A model generated the notes under the pieces. That model searched no databases. It saw only the letters and a program-made list of their open reading frames with translations, and had not been told where the DNA came from. Both the position numbers and the translations under genes were made by a program. From Fomes fomentarius (taxonomy: Eukaryota > Basidiomycota > Agaricomycetes > Polyporales > Polyporaceae), in NCBI GenBank assembly GCA_022606135.1, contig JABYQN010000009.1, positions 955,001-1,019,000 of the forward strand: a DNA stretch of 64,000 nt, given 5' to 3'. This document shows, piece after piece, positions 36,501 to 49,100 of this stretch (position 1 is the stretch's first letter; the number at the start of each line of letters is the position of its first letter).

Positions 36501-39450
36501 GACGGGTGGCTGGTCCAGTGGTGACGTTGCTCTGATGCAAGAGCTCACGAGCGAAGGTGTCGGAACAGGGAGGGGAGAGCAGTTCCTCAGTCGACCATAC
36601 GAAACGTCAGTACATAGGGCCACGGGCACTTGAACATACCATTTCCGCATGTACGCCGCCGACCGCAGTTCCGATGTGCTAGCCGGGATGACCTAGCCCG
36701 CGGTATTGAGAGTGGAAACTCAGTGAGGTCGGAGCATGGACGACAATCTTCTCGTGACTTGGGTGTGACTTGGGTGCGCTCGATCGGGCAGTGACCCTAC
36801 CGCTCGTCGAGATTCAGGGTTAATGTGAAAGGCAAGGAGTGGCCCCTATGAGTAGAAGTCAAAACGTAGACCATGATCGGGCGGGCGAGCCTGACCTACG
36901 AGTGGATGCCACGCGTAGACCACATTGGATGTTTGCAGCACAGACACAGACCTGAAACGTATTGCATGCGTAGTGTTATCGCTGCGGCCTATTCGCATCT
37001 CCGGGGGCTTTACCGGTATCTGTGGAAGCCGGCGCACTGTAGCATGGTAGCAGACCTTGACGTCGTGATATCCACGCGCGAGAGAACACGACATTCGGAC
37101 CGCTATACCGCATCGGTTGTTCCAACACTGTTCGGAGGACTGGTACCATGGGCGTCATCGATGGCTACCATCTGGGACAAGTGCTATCCCTTATCAGATG
37201 TGTACCCGAGATGGGATGAATCGGTATAATTTGTTCTGCGTTAGAGTCTCGAGTGCTCACTGCTCGCAATATAAGTGACAGGTTTGAGATGGTTGGACTA
37301 GTGGTCTGGCGCATTGGCTATATTCAGTCGCATATGACACTGCTCATATCGCACGACGCAGGTCTGTCGGGGACTCTAGTACAAGTTGTCGAGCGATGGC
37401 ACAATGAGATCTGTATCTGGCGTGTGAGTTCCAGGTGCAGTGATAATGATCGGCAAGGCTGGACTAACACGGAAGATTGGTACCAGCTCAGTGAGATCAG
37501 TTGAACACATGCTGGCTTCTTCTATCCACTTGCGACGCCGTGGCGTAAGCCAGTTGAACGCTTGAGACTATTCAAGTTATGAAAGGCCGAGTAGCCAGCT
37601 CGGAAGCCGGGCAGTCCTTGCGAGATTTTCGGCCCGTTCAAGGTTAGCCTGCTAATGCAAGAAAACAGACAAATGTGACCATATGACCATCAGAGTATGT
37701 CTCCTTACCTAGTCGCATACAGGTTATTGTATCCTTGAATCATCTGGCATGGTAGATAACTGTACTTGGTGACGCCGTTCGAGATGAATGTGACGGCCGT
37801 CCTGTCACAGAGCCACGTGAGGCTTCACACCATCGCGAAATTTGCGCCGCGGTTGGTGAGGCGACTCCGAGACCTCGATGTTGATTTTAACGTCCACGAT
37901 AGTGGTCGCGAGCTGTATGCCAGTGATCTTACATTCAACCTCGCTCCTCGCATAAGCATATGTGCCTTCTCTTCTGTCGGAGAACGTGTAACCCGGCTTC
38001 TAAACATGATATCGAACAGGTATGTAAATAGTCATAACTGACTCACCTTCCCCCGTCAATTAATCGTCTGGTAGAGAACGCAATCTGCATCTATTACAGC
38101 ACTCATTCGTCCTGTGATACCCACCAATGCAACCGGACAGAAACATGCTGTGGCCGGGCAAGGCCCAGCTCTAGGTTCTCTCAGGCTGCGTCATATACAT
38201 CCGTGAGCGACCCCTTCGTCCTCGGTGGCCTACGCTTTCTCCGGCTTTCTAGAAAGTACCTCTCCGCGGGCGGAGTGCACAGACGGAACCACTGAGCCCT
38301 CCGACGCTGAGACGGATGCGCACGCAGTGGTTGGCGTATTTCTGACGGATTGTTGTTCACCGATAAGCAAAGCACAAACGTGCTGTCTCCACTCTCAGAA
38401 CTACCCTCTGCGTCACTCCCTTTGCAGCGTTTTCTCAGGCGTTATTTACCCGCTCTTGGCTGCATCCTTGCACTCCCAGCGGAGTAACATGTCACTAAAG
38501 TTCGTCGTCTTCAGCAGCATGCATCTACTGCTTCCGGGTCCTTCCCCGGATCGTTATTTCGGACTCCCACCGTAGTACGGATCCGTTGCCGCGGATGATC
38601 CTTCAGTCGTATTACCGTCCAGCTCAGCGTCTCCTTCGCGATGCACCTCCATGACACTGTGTGGAACAACGCAGTCTCGGCAGGTTCGATGTTCCCTTAG
38701 TTCATGTGCCGACAACCTGTGCTTCTGTGAGATGCTCAGGCATGCTGCGCGTCCATCACGCACGGTGTGTGGCGCGCGGTGCAGGCTTGCGCCGTCACGG
38801 TATGCAGTGGCAAAGGTACGGTACGTATTACAATCGTGCGTCTGGCACGTAGCTAGTGGACAGCTGCTGTCCGCAAGTGCGCTGTACGCGACATGGCGTA
38901 AATGGGCGCGAGGAGATCCCGTCATCTCGCTGACTCGTCACAGAGCTACATCCCTCCATAGACGCCACGAAGCACGGGCCCAGGAACCCCGATCCGGAAT
39001 CCGCACAGCTGCTTGCGCTCGTCGTCGGGCGACGCTTTCTGGCTCCATCGAACTCTGCAGCGTCTGGATCATTGTTCGGAGGTTTCCTGTGCGCAATTAG
39101 CGTCGAGGAAGGTGGCCACTTCAAGCTCCGTCTCTTATCGAATGAGCGACCGGTCTCATCCCTGCGGACGATATTCCCGGCTCCCACCGCCCCGATAGCG
39201 TGCCATTCTCTCGGTAACAATATCCCAGGCATGGAACATCACTCTGCATCACCTCAAACGGCTGCTTGAGGCTGCCCCAGAGATTGAGGCCCGATCCGTC
39301 GAACATGTTCTTTCCGTCTGCCTTGTCCATGGGCTAGCCGCGGCACGCGACGCCCGTTAGGCGATCGGGTCCTTCCACCTTATTATCCCCTGCCCCGGCC
39401 ACCTTCCCTCTCGCCCCCCGCGCCCGCGCTGGTCTCGTCCACCGCTGATC
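33569..39450. other. 5.9 kb stretch without a supportable gene
   Basis: Nothing with domain-like sequence or consistent exon structure is seen. The longest frames (for example 35376-35999) have shuffled composition and equally long frames on the other strand. A short (CTCGT)n/(CAGTCT)n simple repeat is at about 33822-33855, probably in the Mo25 3' region. Confidence 0.45.
33822..33855 (+). repeat. TCTCG/TCTCAG simple repeat
   Basis: Three imperfect CTCGT units run into repeated CAGTCT units, about 250 bases after the Mo25 stop. Confidence 0.75.
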
Positions 39451-41705
39451 ATGCTCGTACTCCATCCCTCCGCTCGCTGCGATGTCTGTCTCGATGGCTA
39501 CCACGGCATCAAGGAGCCTCTCGTCATCCCCTGCGGCCATACCTTCTGCCATCTGTACGTCTTTCTTCTCCCTTGTGCTCATGTCGCCACTGATGTGTAC
39601 CCGTCTCTCTCTAGATGCATGCAGTCGTTACCGAAGCCGCTCTGCCCTCTCTGCCGAGTCGAATTCGCGCCACATGATGTGAGGAGGGTGCTTGTCGACA
39701 AGGCCATGCTTCCCCCAGCGACGCCCGCATTGCTGACCGCCGACCTGGACGCCCATGCCCGAAGACTACAAGCCTCTATTTCTCGTGTCGTCCTGAACGG
39801 CGCTCCCATGAACGAATTGTTGGGTCTGCTTACAGAGGCCAGCAATTGGCTCAACACACAGGACAAAGACGAGGTACGTCGGAGGAGAGATGGCCCTTCT
39901 ACATCATACGCGTGTATACATACAAGATATGTGTACTGACTGAACTCCAGTATCTCGACCTGCGTGCATCGTACACTCTCCTGTACCGTTGTACCGACCT
40001 CAGGGGAAAGTTGGCCGAAGAGAAGCGCCGTATTGTTGACGTCGAGCAAACCTGCTCCGAACTCAATGCGCGGTTCGACGCACAACTCGAAGAAGAGTTG
40101 GAGAACTTCCGCAGACAGTTGCAAGAGGAGCGCGATGTTGCAGCTGCCAAATATGAAGAGCTGGAGCGAAGGAGTTTCGATGAGCGCGAAGTTCTATTGG
40201 CTGCTGAGAAGACGCTCCAGGAGGAGAAAGAGGCTATCAAGAGGGAGTGTGACTTGTTGAAAGAGTGAGTCGACTCTTCAATAGGTTGATATCGTCTTTA
40301 CTAAAGCCATGCACACACAGTAAAGTGGGCAGTCGTCTATTCTCGTTGTTTGATCAGTTTTCCTAAAGCTTTTCTTCCTTAGTGCGACGAAGTCACTGCC
40401 GAGTGTAATCGTCTTGCTGATGAGCTAGACAAGGTCAAGCGCAACCCGCCTCCCCCATATCGACCTGTCGAGCCCAAATACTACTATCTTCATAATCAGA
40501 ACGGTGCGAAGACTGAACCCGTGGCCGTTCTCAAGGACGAGGGTTGGGACTCTAACAACGGCGCAGTGAAAGTCCAGGTCGTCGGCAAGGATAACATCTT
40601 CCATCTTTCCCCTGTGCCCGCGACTCAGCCTATCCCAGACGTTCCCCCAAGCATGATGGCCTTCCTGCCGCTCACCGATGACCTCGACGATCACATCGAT
40701 GACGACAGAACCCACGTTAGGAGCAACCCCATCTCGATTTCCTCTGCCTCGCGTTCGAAATCCTTCAAGTCCCGATCCGACTTGCATCGCGACCGCACCC
40801 GGAGCAACTCGTCGCTCCTCACCCGTCCGGACCCAGACGCGATGTCCATCTCGGTGCCCAGGAGCAATCTGGACGCCCACATGTCTAGCCCTTCGACTTC
40901 TCCGAACGGAACCGGCTCCCAGTATGGCCTCCGTCCCGCCGAGTTCGTATCGAGTTCGGTCGGCCGTGTTCCCGAGAACATGCTCGGTCTTCAGGCTGAC
41001 CCTTCTCGTGTGTCTCCTCCTGCGACAGATCTGGAGCTCAAAGAACAACAGAAGAAGATGGTTGCAGCGCTACACGATGTTTTGAAGGACCCCAACCAAG
41101 GCATTCCAATCAAGTCGCCGCGCAAGTACTCGCTTTCCAATGGGTCCGACCGCGACCGCGACCGCGATCGGGTCCGTGCAGCTGTCCCGAGCGCTATGTC
41201 TTCGACACGTACCCCTTCGCCGGTCTCGAGCACCTCCCAGTCATACACCAGTTCATCGATGGAGAAAGAGTATGGACCTGCTCCTTCCAAGCACCAGCAC
41301 TTGGCTGTTCCAACTCCGACCCCGATTTCGTGCGCTAGTCACGCGGCAGCAGAGCGCGAGCGCGCACGCGCATCCTCCGTGAACTCGCAGAATGCTCCCT
41401 CAGCGTCACCTCAGCCACCTTCCGTCCCATCTCACCATCCTACTACTATCTCTTCGACTTCGCTTTCGCACGTCACGGCCACCCGTGACCCGCCGCTGCA
41501 CGCGATTTATGGCCCCTCGCCTCAATCGCGTCCACCTCACTCGCGCAGACAATCTAATGACCCCTCGTCAGCAGCTTTGTCCAATCTTTCTGGCAGCATT
41601 TCCAAGGGAAAGGCCTCCGCGATGGGCATTGCGCCTAACGTACCTTACGCATCTGGTCTCACTCGGAGCATGCGCGCGATGCAAGAGGCACCGCGCGTCT
41701 CATAG
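39451..41705 (+). CDS. RING-finger coiled-coil protein 1
   Basis: ATG 39451 opens MLVLHPSARCDVCLDGYHGI. A C3HC4 RING follows: CDVC, PCGHTFCHLC (joined across an intron) and CPLC. After a linker (LTADLDAHARRLQASISRVV) comes a long coiled coil (EKRRIVDVEQTCSELNARF through EKTLQEEKEAIKRECDLLK). Frame continuity from there to CDEVTAECNRLADELDKVK needs a 4-nt exon (40321-40324, TAAA) between introns 40265-40320 and 40325-40382. The last exon is a Ser/Pro-rich tail with a DRDRDRDR run and ends MQEAPRVS. Roughly 650 residues. The likely activity is E3 ubiquitin ligase, from the RING only. A paralogue with the same N-terminus starts at 46164. Confidence 0.88.
40321..40324 (+). other. Predicted 4-nt micro-exon in RING protein 1
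   Basis: The preceding exon ends in phase 2 (GA) and the next begins in phase 0 (TGC GAC). TAAA after cacacacag and before gtgggc joins them. The two flanking introns would be 56 and 58 nt, the local norm, each with a CTAAA-type branch site. RING protein 2 shows the same arrangement. Confidence 0.7.
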
Positions 41706-43960
41706 TCGCATCCAAGGAGGAGCCGTGGTCCACGTATCAAGGTGTCGAGGCCGCGTGTCCATGACCACAACATGCACGGTGGGCTTCGTTGTGCGTCTCT
41801 CAAAGTTCCTCTAGCGTCTGCTAGGCGGACATGGCGGTCTCGGGACCTCGTCGTGTTCGCTAACTTATTTAGCCTCTGGTTCCCAAGTTTCCCCGGTTCG
41901 GCACTTCATCTGTCAGACTTGTATGGCTTCGTGCCGGATCTGCGCAACACTAGTTCGAGACAGCGTCGCGAGGTTCGGCATGGTACTTTCATTCACCCAT
42001 CTATCCATCTACCCAATCTTGCCCCCACACAACCACCCCAGCATCCCACTATGGCCGAGGTACACGCAGAGCCCTCGCATTAAAGAGCAGCGGGAACCCT
42101 TGACGGATTCCGCGGCATTAATGTATACTATCTATACGCACATGCATCCCATCTCCTCCAGCTCCGTCCATTCCATTGTCCCGGCACACCTCCGTCTCCG
42201 ACTTCATTTCTCGCCATCTCAAGCCCGACACACATTCCGTTCTCACCCCACACCTTCCTCTCCTCTCCGACCCTTCGGCACGCCTTCCTGCACTGTACAG
42301 TATGTCTTGCCCCTGCATCTGCCTCGAACGTTGTACTCTATGCCTCGTCCGCAACTGCATTTGACACGACATCTCATGGCCATGGCCCTGGTACCCACGC
42401 CAGGCTGGGTTGTACTATACTCAGTAGTATCACACAGCCTGTCAAACTTGCATCTATCCAGTAATAGTAGCAATACACACTTCATTCACAGCGTTATCGA
42501 TTCCGTGTGTGTCGACGCCTCGCCCGCGGTTCTCCGCTCCTCCTCCTCACACCCGTCAAAGGTCCACACAGTAGCACCCCGCATGCCGGCACCGCTCATT
42601 CCAACGAAGCTGTCGACCATATAGCCGGTGAATGTGTACTGATTCCTGAACTCTGAAAGCTTCTTTCGCAAACGAGCGGACGCCTGCACCGTACACGGCC
42701 ACACGCACATGCGGGCAATTGGCCATTGAAGATTGAGGCCTGAGAGGGATAACGATTACGCACGCTCCGGGACATGCATTAAGGAATTAAGGAACACGAG
42801 GTTATTTTACTTTCCCCCCATGCCTCACGGCGTGCGGCTGCCTCCCGCTGCGATGCGACTCTGTGAGAGGCGGGCGACCCCATGCGTGTATGAGCGAACC
42901 TTGACGACGGACAGGAACGCTCCGCGGGCATCCACGCGATGACGGGTTGGCGGCGGAGGGAGAGTGCTGCGATCCGTCCGAGACCACCAGCAAAGCGGAC
43001 GGACGGACGTCTGTGAACTCCGTGGACGCGAGCGCGAGAGCCGTCAGAACAGCGAGGGTGGCAGAATTGCCTGGACAAGCAAAAGTGCTGTGGGCTGTGC
43101 GCCTTCCTGCGGAGGCCGCGCTTTCCAGCATTCCATGTGCGCGTCGTGCCAGTGTATGCATGAGTACTAGTGCATGGCATGGGTGCGCGTGTTCGAACGT
43201 TCGCTGTCCGCCGTCTTCGAGACGAGAGCGTCCTGCCATGCCTTGCGATAGATATCAAACTTTGGGCGCGGAACCCAAATCGCTGGGTCGTTCGGGATAG
43301 GCCAGCGGAACAGCAGGGCTGGGAACGACTCTGGCGTGCTGCTAGAAGTAGAAGTAGTATAAGCGAACATGTGGGTTTCATTTTCTTGAGCGCGGCGAGG
43401 GACACGGAACTGGGGTATGCCATTGATTGCTTGGTGCATATCGAAGGGAGCAGGAACGACCCTTCAACGTGTTGTAGAGAACGGACGTTCGGGAAGGTTG
43501 AGCAAGACGAAGAAGACGAGAACATGGTAATACAACATCCGTAGTTCGAGGCGAATGAGAAACGTCAAGTTGCGGTATGTTTAGGCCGCGTATGTCGAAT
43601 CCGAAGTTTCAGCGGAACGTATGGAGGGCGAGTGCACGTACTAGATGTCTCCACGTAGTCTTGATGAACGGTGCAATACGCCCCAGCAGGTCTTCCGAGC
43701 TCTTGCTTCAGAACGCAGTCAGGGGTATGCGACTCGGGGACAACGCGTGAATAAGATAGATAGTATGCGAAGCTCCTGCGAGCGGTTTTGATACAACGGA
43801 TATGTCGTACCGGATGTTCCCCGCCATGTATGGTAGGGGAAGGATATTGACACGCGATGCGATGCAATGCAATCCCTCCTGTCCGTGAGCACTCAGAACC
43901 CTCTCCGCGCCCGACCCGTGATATGCCATCGTAGTAGATTCCATGCGAAGGACTGTGGTT
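41706..43960. other. Intergenic region, no confident gene
   Basis: The 2.25 kb lies between RING gene 1 and the end of Sec61-beta. Polypyrimidine and C-rich tracts fill 42000-42600. One modest open frame on the minus strand is listed separately. Confidence 0.4.
43167..43439 (-). CDS. Hypothetical 90-residue open frame, weakly supported
   Basis: An ATG-started frame reads MHQAINGIPQFRVPRRAQEN and later LLFRWPIPNDPAIWVPRPKF and DIYRKAWQDALVSK, which looks more protein-like than other frames nearby. It has no recognised domain, signal peptide or membrane segment. It could be an exon of a larger gene or chance. Confidence 0.22.
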   Translation of the reverse strand: MHQAINGIPQFRVPRRAQENETHMFAYTTSTSSSTPESFPALLFRWPIPNDPAIWVPRPKFDIYRKAWQDALVSKTADSERSNTRTHAMH

Positions 43961-44470
43961 TTACTTGGTGAATGCACGGATGATCTTGGCGGAGATGTGG
44001 AGGAAGAAGATAGAGGCAATGAAGGAAAGCGAGAGGACGAGGACGATGAAAGGGTCACTGCCAAATTTGCGCATATTCAGCATCTTTCAACGTGCACGAA
44101 GAATGCACGGTATAGGATAGGATGACAAGGAAAAAGAGGGAAGACGTACACTCGGAGTCCTGGTGAATCGTCCGTGTAGAGCTTCAACATGGTGTTGGAA
44201 GAACCGCCGGCACCAGCAGCGCGTGTAGAGTTGGGCTTCGAAACCTGCGAGCCATTCGCTCTCCGACTGTGACAGAGGGTGCAGTTAAGTACTTGGGCTA
44301 TTGGAAGGGTAATTCGGATTCGTACCGAATCTGGCCCGCACCCGGAGGCTTCGCGACCCCGCTGGGGGTCCTAGGACGAGAAGAATCGGAGTCGGACTGC
44401 ATGAAAGAGAATGTGAGTTTGTGCTGCATCAGAGGGATCGAGCTCGAATAGTGAGCGAACAACATACCAT
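43961..44470 (-). CDS. Sec61 complex beta subunit (Sbh1-like)
   Basis: This is the small tail-anchored subunit of the ER protein translocon. The spliced protein is about 98 residues: a Ser/Pro/Gly-rich start (SDSDSSRPRTPSGVAKPPGA), the conserved AAGAGGSSNTMLKLYTDDSP, then GLRVDP and the single C-terminal helix FIVLVLSLSFIASIFFLHIS, ending AKIIRAFTK. The start codon (44468-44470) is the whole coding part of exon 1: ATG is followed directly by gtatgt, and the next exon begins SDSDSS after catgcag. Two more introns interrupt GQIR/RRANG and LRV/DPF. It is divergent from the VAMP7-like SNARE, with only about 270 bases between the two ATGs. Family identity is secure. Confidence 0.93.
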
Positions 44471-44739
44471 GGTGGAGGGTGAGTGTAGAAGTGGACGTGT
44501 GCTGGCAACTCCGGCTTAGCTCGCTCCTCAAGTCTACTGCCCACGTGGGTTTCTGTGTCGTGTCGCGTGACACACTAAACAGGAGCGTCACAGAGGGCTA
44601 TCATGTCACACCGCCTACGTGACGGTGCCGGATGCCGTTACTAAGTGCGTCACCAGGCATCACCGGTGCATCACCAGGCTCAGAGCCATACGCGACGGTG
44701 TTACTCTCGCCCATCATCCATCCTCTTCAGAGTCAACTT
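44471..44739. promoter_or_regulatory. Short bidirectional promoter region between Sec61-beta and VAMP7-like SNARE
   Basis: Two secretory-pathway genes start in opposite directions 269 bases apart. Within it is a set of related short units (gtgcgtcaccaggcatcaccggtgcatcacc, given here only as the 44644-44680 area) with repeated TCACCGG/TCACCAGG. No TATA box is clear. Confidence 0.5.
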
Positions 44740-45642
44740 ATGTCGCTGGTATGCCCGAACACAGACATCTTGACAAGGTAAACCAAGTCTGACGCACATC
44801 ATAGATACACGCTCTCGTAGCAAGGGGATCCACCATCCTGGCCGAGCACCAGGGTGGCCAGCGGGACTTCTCCCAGGGTGAGTGCTGAATCCACTATTAC
44901 CGCAAGATGCTGGTGGAGAATCTCACCCCTCTGATGCTAGCCACGCAGACTATCCTCTCTAAAATACCACCTAATAACAGCAAACTCACCTACGTTTGGG
45001 AGCAATATTTGTTCCATTATGTGTCGGAAGGCGGATTCACCTACTTGGTTATGGCGGACGATGCGGCTGGACGGTGAGTGATATCCACACTCCAACTAGA
45101 TGTTTCAGCTCCTCATACACGGGATGTGTAGGCGCATGCCCTTCACGTTTCTCGCAGAACTGCAGCAGAAGTTCACTTCACAGCCCTTAGCATCCTCCTC
45201 ATCGCTATCAGACCCTCCCGCATACGCTTTGCAAGGATCCTTCGGGCCAGTCATCGCACAGCTTATGACACAGTACAACACAAACCCACCCACGGACGAG
45301 CTTGTCCGCGCGCAGACGGAACTCGCCCAGGTCAAGGATATCATGGTCCAGAATGTGGAACAGATCCTGTCGCGTGGAGAACGTATTGAGCTGCTGGTTG
45401 ATAAGACAGATACTATGGCGAGCCAGGCAACAGCCTTTAGACGAGGGGCCAGACAGGTGAGGCGCAGTATGTGGTGGAAGAACACACGGATTCTGGCGCT
45501 GAGCATCGTGGTGGCCTTGGTACGTCCGTCTGTCAATGCATGCCATGCTTCTTAGCTTATCAATGTTCCTGGTATCAAGGTGCTCCTATGGGTGCTCCTC
45601 GCACAGTTCTGCGGAGCTGGGCTGAGCCAATGTGGGGCGTAG
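44740..45642 (+). CDS. VAMP7-type longin R-SNARE
   Basis: It is a vesicle SNARE for fusion with endolysosomal or vacuolar membranes. A 9-nt first exon (ATG TCG CTG) joins to IHALVARGSTILAEHQGG, a longin domain continuing ATQTILSKIPPNNSKLTYVW, FHYVSEGGFTYLVMADDAAG and RMPFTFLAELQQKF. The SNARE motif runs ELVRAQTELAQVKDIMVQNV to FRRGARQVRRSMWWKN with the zero-layer Arg in QILSRGER. The last exon completes the membrane anchor (RILALSIVVALVLLWVLLAQ) and ends SQCGA. All parts of the family are present and in order. About 225-240 residues, five or six exons. Confidence 0.93.
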
Positions 45643-45643
45643 T

Positions 45644-45661
45644 TATATATATATATATATG
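45644..45661 (+). repeat. TA dinucleotide repeat in the 3' region of the longin SNARE
   Basis: About nine TA units begin two bases after the stop codon. They probably lie in the 3' UTR. Confidence 0.8.
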
Positions 45662-46163
45662 CCTGACATCGCCGCGATCCACCACCATAGTTCATGCATT
45701 CATATACGCTCTCTCAATCGTATTCCACCCGTCTACTGTATGCTAGTTTTTCCCGTCCTATTCGCATTCCCCCACGTGTATCCTACCGTATGGTCGTCGA
45801 TCTCTCGGACGATCGCCTATGCCACTCGAGATAATCATCCGGATACACTGTGCGCCACAACGCCTGCTGCGCACTATAGACGATCGGCTGTCCGATAGGA
45901 GCGGTGAGGGTGTCTATCCAGCCAAATGTCCATGGCTCTCTTGAAGCATGCTCGCCAGTGCGATTTGCCTCGTGAAAAGCAGCTGGTCGTCGGACTTGGG
46001 AGCGGAGGCAGAGCGGGGCGCTGCACTTGCCGTATTTGGGTGGCAGTGTTGTATTGTTGTGATGGCTCTTGACTCGGCGCAAAATCCACATACAACTCTT
46101 CCTGCTATTATCCACAACAATTTCCCCTCCGCAGACTCGGCCTTGGAGGGCTAGAGAGCAGCG

Positions 46164-49100
46164 ATGCTCGTCGTCCATCCGTCTTCCCAGTGCGACGTTT
46201 GCCTGGACCCGTACAACTGGTCCACGCCCGCCAAAGCCCCGCATGCGATCCAGTGCGGCCATATTTTCTGCTACGAGTGCGTATCCACCTCTGCGTCCCA
46301 TTCTCGTGCAGTTTCCATCGTTTTCTATCGTGCTGGAGCGGGTTTGCTGATGGTTCGAGCGACACTTTTGCCATTCAAAAATGGGCGATTACAGTTGTCT
46401 GAGGTCAACGCACCCGAGCAACTGTCCTCTATGCCGCAAAGCTTTCGACTCGACACGCATCAAAAAACTACATGTTGACAGAGCCACTGGAGACGGATTA
46501 CCCGTAATATCTGGCCCTGTAGTGGAGGAGAACGAACTTTTGAGGCGCGTGGGATTGCTCTTTGCGGAGGATGCGGAGGCGGAAGACATCGACAGTCTGG
46601 TGGGCGAAGTTCAGAGGTGGCTCCACGAGCATGCAGGTCATCCGGTGAGTCCATCTTGCTTCATACTGTGATTCGTATGGGTGCTTGTCGCTGGTCGGGA
46701 ACGCGGGATATTGACTCCCATGTTTCACTTTCCGCCAGCACCAAGCCCTCAGGAATTCTATATGGGCACTCCACCAGTTTAAAGACATGCAAGTGAAAAA
46801 AGCTGGTTACGAGGAGACCATCGCTCGGCTTCGCCACAACCACGAGCGACACGCACAAGTCAAGCAACAAGATCTCAATACTTCCATGATGGTTGAGGCA
46901 AATTTGTTGGCCCAGCTAGACCAGATGCGAGCGGACTACGATGCGTAAGTTTCTGTGCCCTCCGCATTATGCCCGTTCTGACTAATTGCTCTGTCTCTAG
47001 CCAGGTGATGATATGCGTCAGCTTAGTACTGCGAGTTTTGATTACTAATTGCCCTATGCACACAGCTCTCTCAGTTTCGCGAACAGAATGCTCGCATGCA
47101 AACAGAGCTCGATCGCTATAGGACCGTACCCAATGCCAACTCCAACCCCCTACCGCGTCCCCCAGAAATCATTCCCTTGATGACAAGTCTGACTCGAGAA
47201 AATGTTGCGGCCAGCACTCGCTCCTCGCAACGAGGCGTCGTGTCATTGGGTAATGGAGTTCCACCTAGCGCCCCTTCAGTGACCGCGCCGACTTCGCAGT
47301 CAAGGAGCAGTTCCGGCAGTTCACGAGGCAGTGCCCACTCTGTTCACTTCTCTGATGGCGCTGCCGGGAAAGAGTCAACATACGAGCTTGACGCCGATGG
47401 TAGGGAGTTGCGTCAAGAAAAGAGCAAGCGGCCTCCTCATATCGTACCCGGTGCGCCCCATGCTGAGAGGGTCATCCCACCGCGTCTGACGGATGGAGAT
47501 TCAGACGCCACGCCCCGCCCATTCATGCCGCCTCACCCCTCGCAATGGCCAGAACACCTCCGACAGTATGCTCCCAAGGAAGGTTCGCCGGCTGTTTGGG
47601 TTGGTGACCAGAACGCCCCTCACGAACGATTGCCAAATGAAATAACCTATGAGGAGTCGCGTCGGTTGTATGCTTCTGCTGCAGCACGTCAAGCTGTCTC
47701 TTCGATCGAGCCGCCGCCCGTCATCCCTCCGCCACCTCCTGGGATGCCTCCGATGATGACCCAGAGCGCTCGACCAGCCGCGGAGACGGGTTCAGCACGC
47801 CTTCGGGTAGATGCACCAACAGGGCCCGTCTTGGGACGGTCTCCGATGGCATGGCGCCCAGGTCCTGCTCACCAAGAAGGCTACGTTCAGGTGTACGTCC
47901 CTCATACCGGGCTGACTTGGATTCCCGAGGAGCAGGCTGCCAAGCTTCCGGTTCGTGCGAGGGGCACTGAAAGCAGCCATGCCTATGCGATTGCAAAGGA
48001 CCCACACGAGGTCGATGATGAGTGGCGCAGGACTCACGACGGGGCGTCTCCTGGACCCAACCCTTTGCAGCTCAGTGGTGTTCCGGAAGCCTCGGTTACG
48101 GGCTCAAGCGCTAGTGTTGTACGTGGACAATACGATCCTCTCCCGGGTACGTCGAGCGCTGTGTCGACTCTGTTTGGCAACCCGCTTGGATCGTCAGACC
48201 GCACCATCACGGCGACAGCCTCCAGCTCCAACGCGTCCCTCGGGTCCATGGGCCTTCTAACTGCTCCTTCTGGCACGAGTCGTACTACTCGCACGGCTCC
48301 GACAAGAACGACGAGCGAACCTCTTGGGCTCAACATTGCTTCGCTTCCTGAGCCTAGAGCACGGGTGCCAGAGCCTGAACCCTCTCCCGCCTCTTCATGG
48401 GGCACCATCCCGCCAGCGTTCTCGAGGAACTCGAGCCTTGGCAACCTTCATCTTAACAACTTCCCTTCTCCTCACCCCTTCCCTCGCCCATCAGAGTCCG
48501 CGGACCAGCTGCCCATCGGCGAGCTCAATGGAGGGCCCATCGTCCTCACCGATGCGTTGACTCCCAGACAGACATCAACATCGTCGCTCTTTGGCGATGA
48601 TAGGTCTGTCTCTGGCCGTTCAGACCGGTCGCGAGGCCATGCGGAGCCGTCAGGACTCCTCTTAAACTCAAGCGCAGGAAGCTCCCACCAAGTTGTGAGC
48701 AGTCTTCAGGATCTTGAGGATGTCAACCGATCTTTGATGCAGCTTGCGGCCTCTGAGGAACAGCCACGTCGTAGCACGCGTGCGTCTAGTCGACACCACT
48801 CTCGGCAGCATTCCACAACCATGTCAGGAGATGAACGGGATGCGATGGTTGGATTGCGGACAGGCATTGCGCTGTACACTTCTAGGCCAGCGACAAATTA
48901 CTCCAGCAGCCGCGCCTCGAGCGATCCCTCGACGGAGGACCCATCGCCGCCTGCTCAGTCACGACCTCGCAGTGGCGCGTCCACCCGCTCGCACGCTGAG
49001 AGCACGTACAGTCATCAAAGCTCCCACAGCGTGCACAGCTCCCACAGCGCAACCTCCCACCGTTCCTCAGACCCCCACCGCCGGGCTCGTCGTGGATCCA

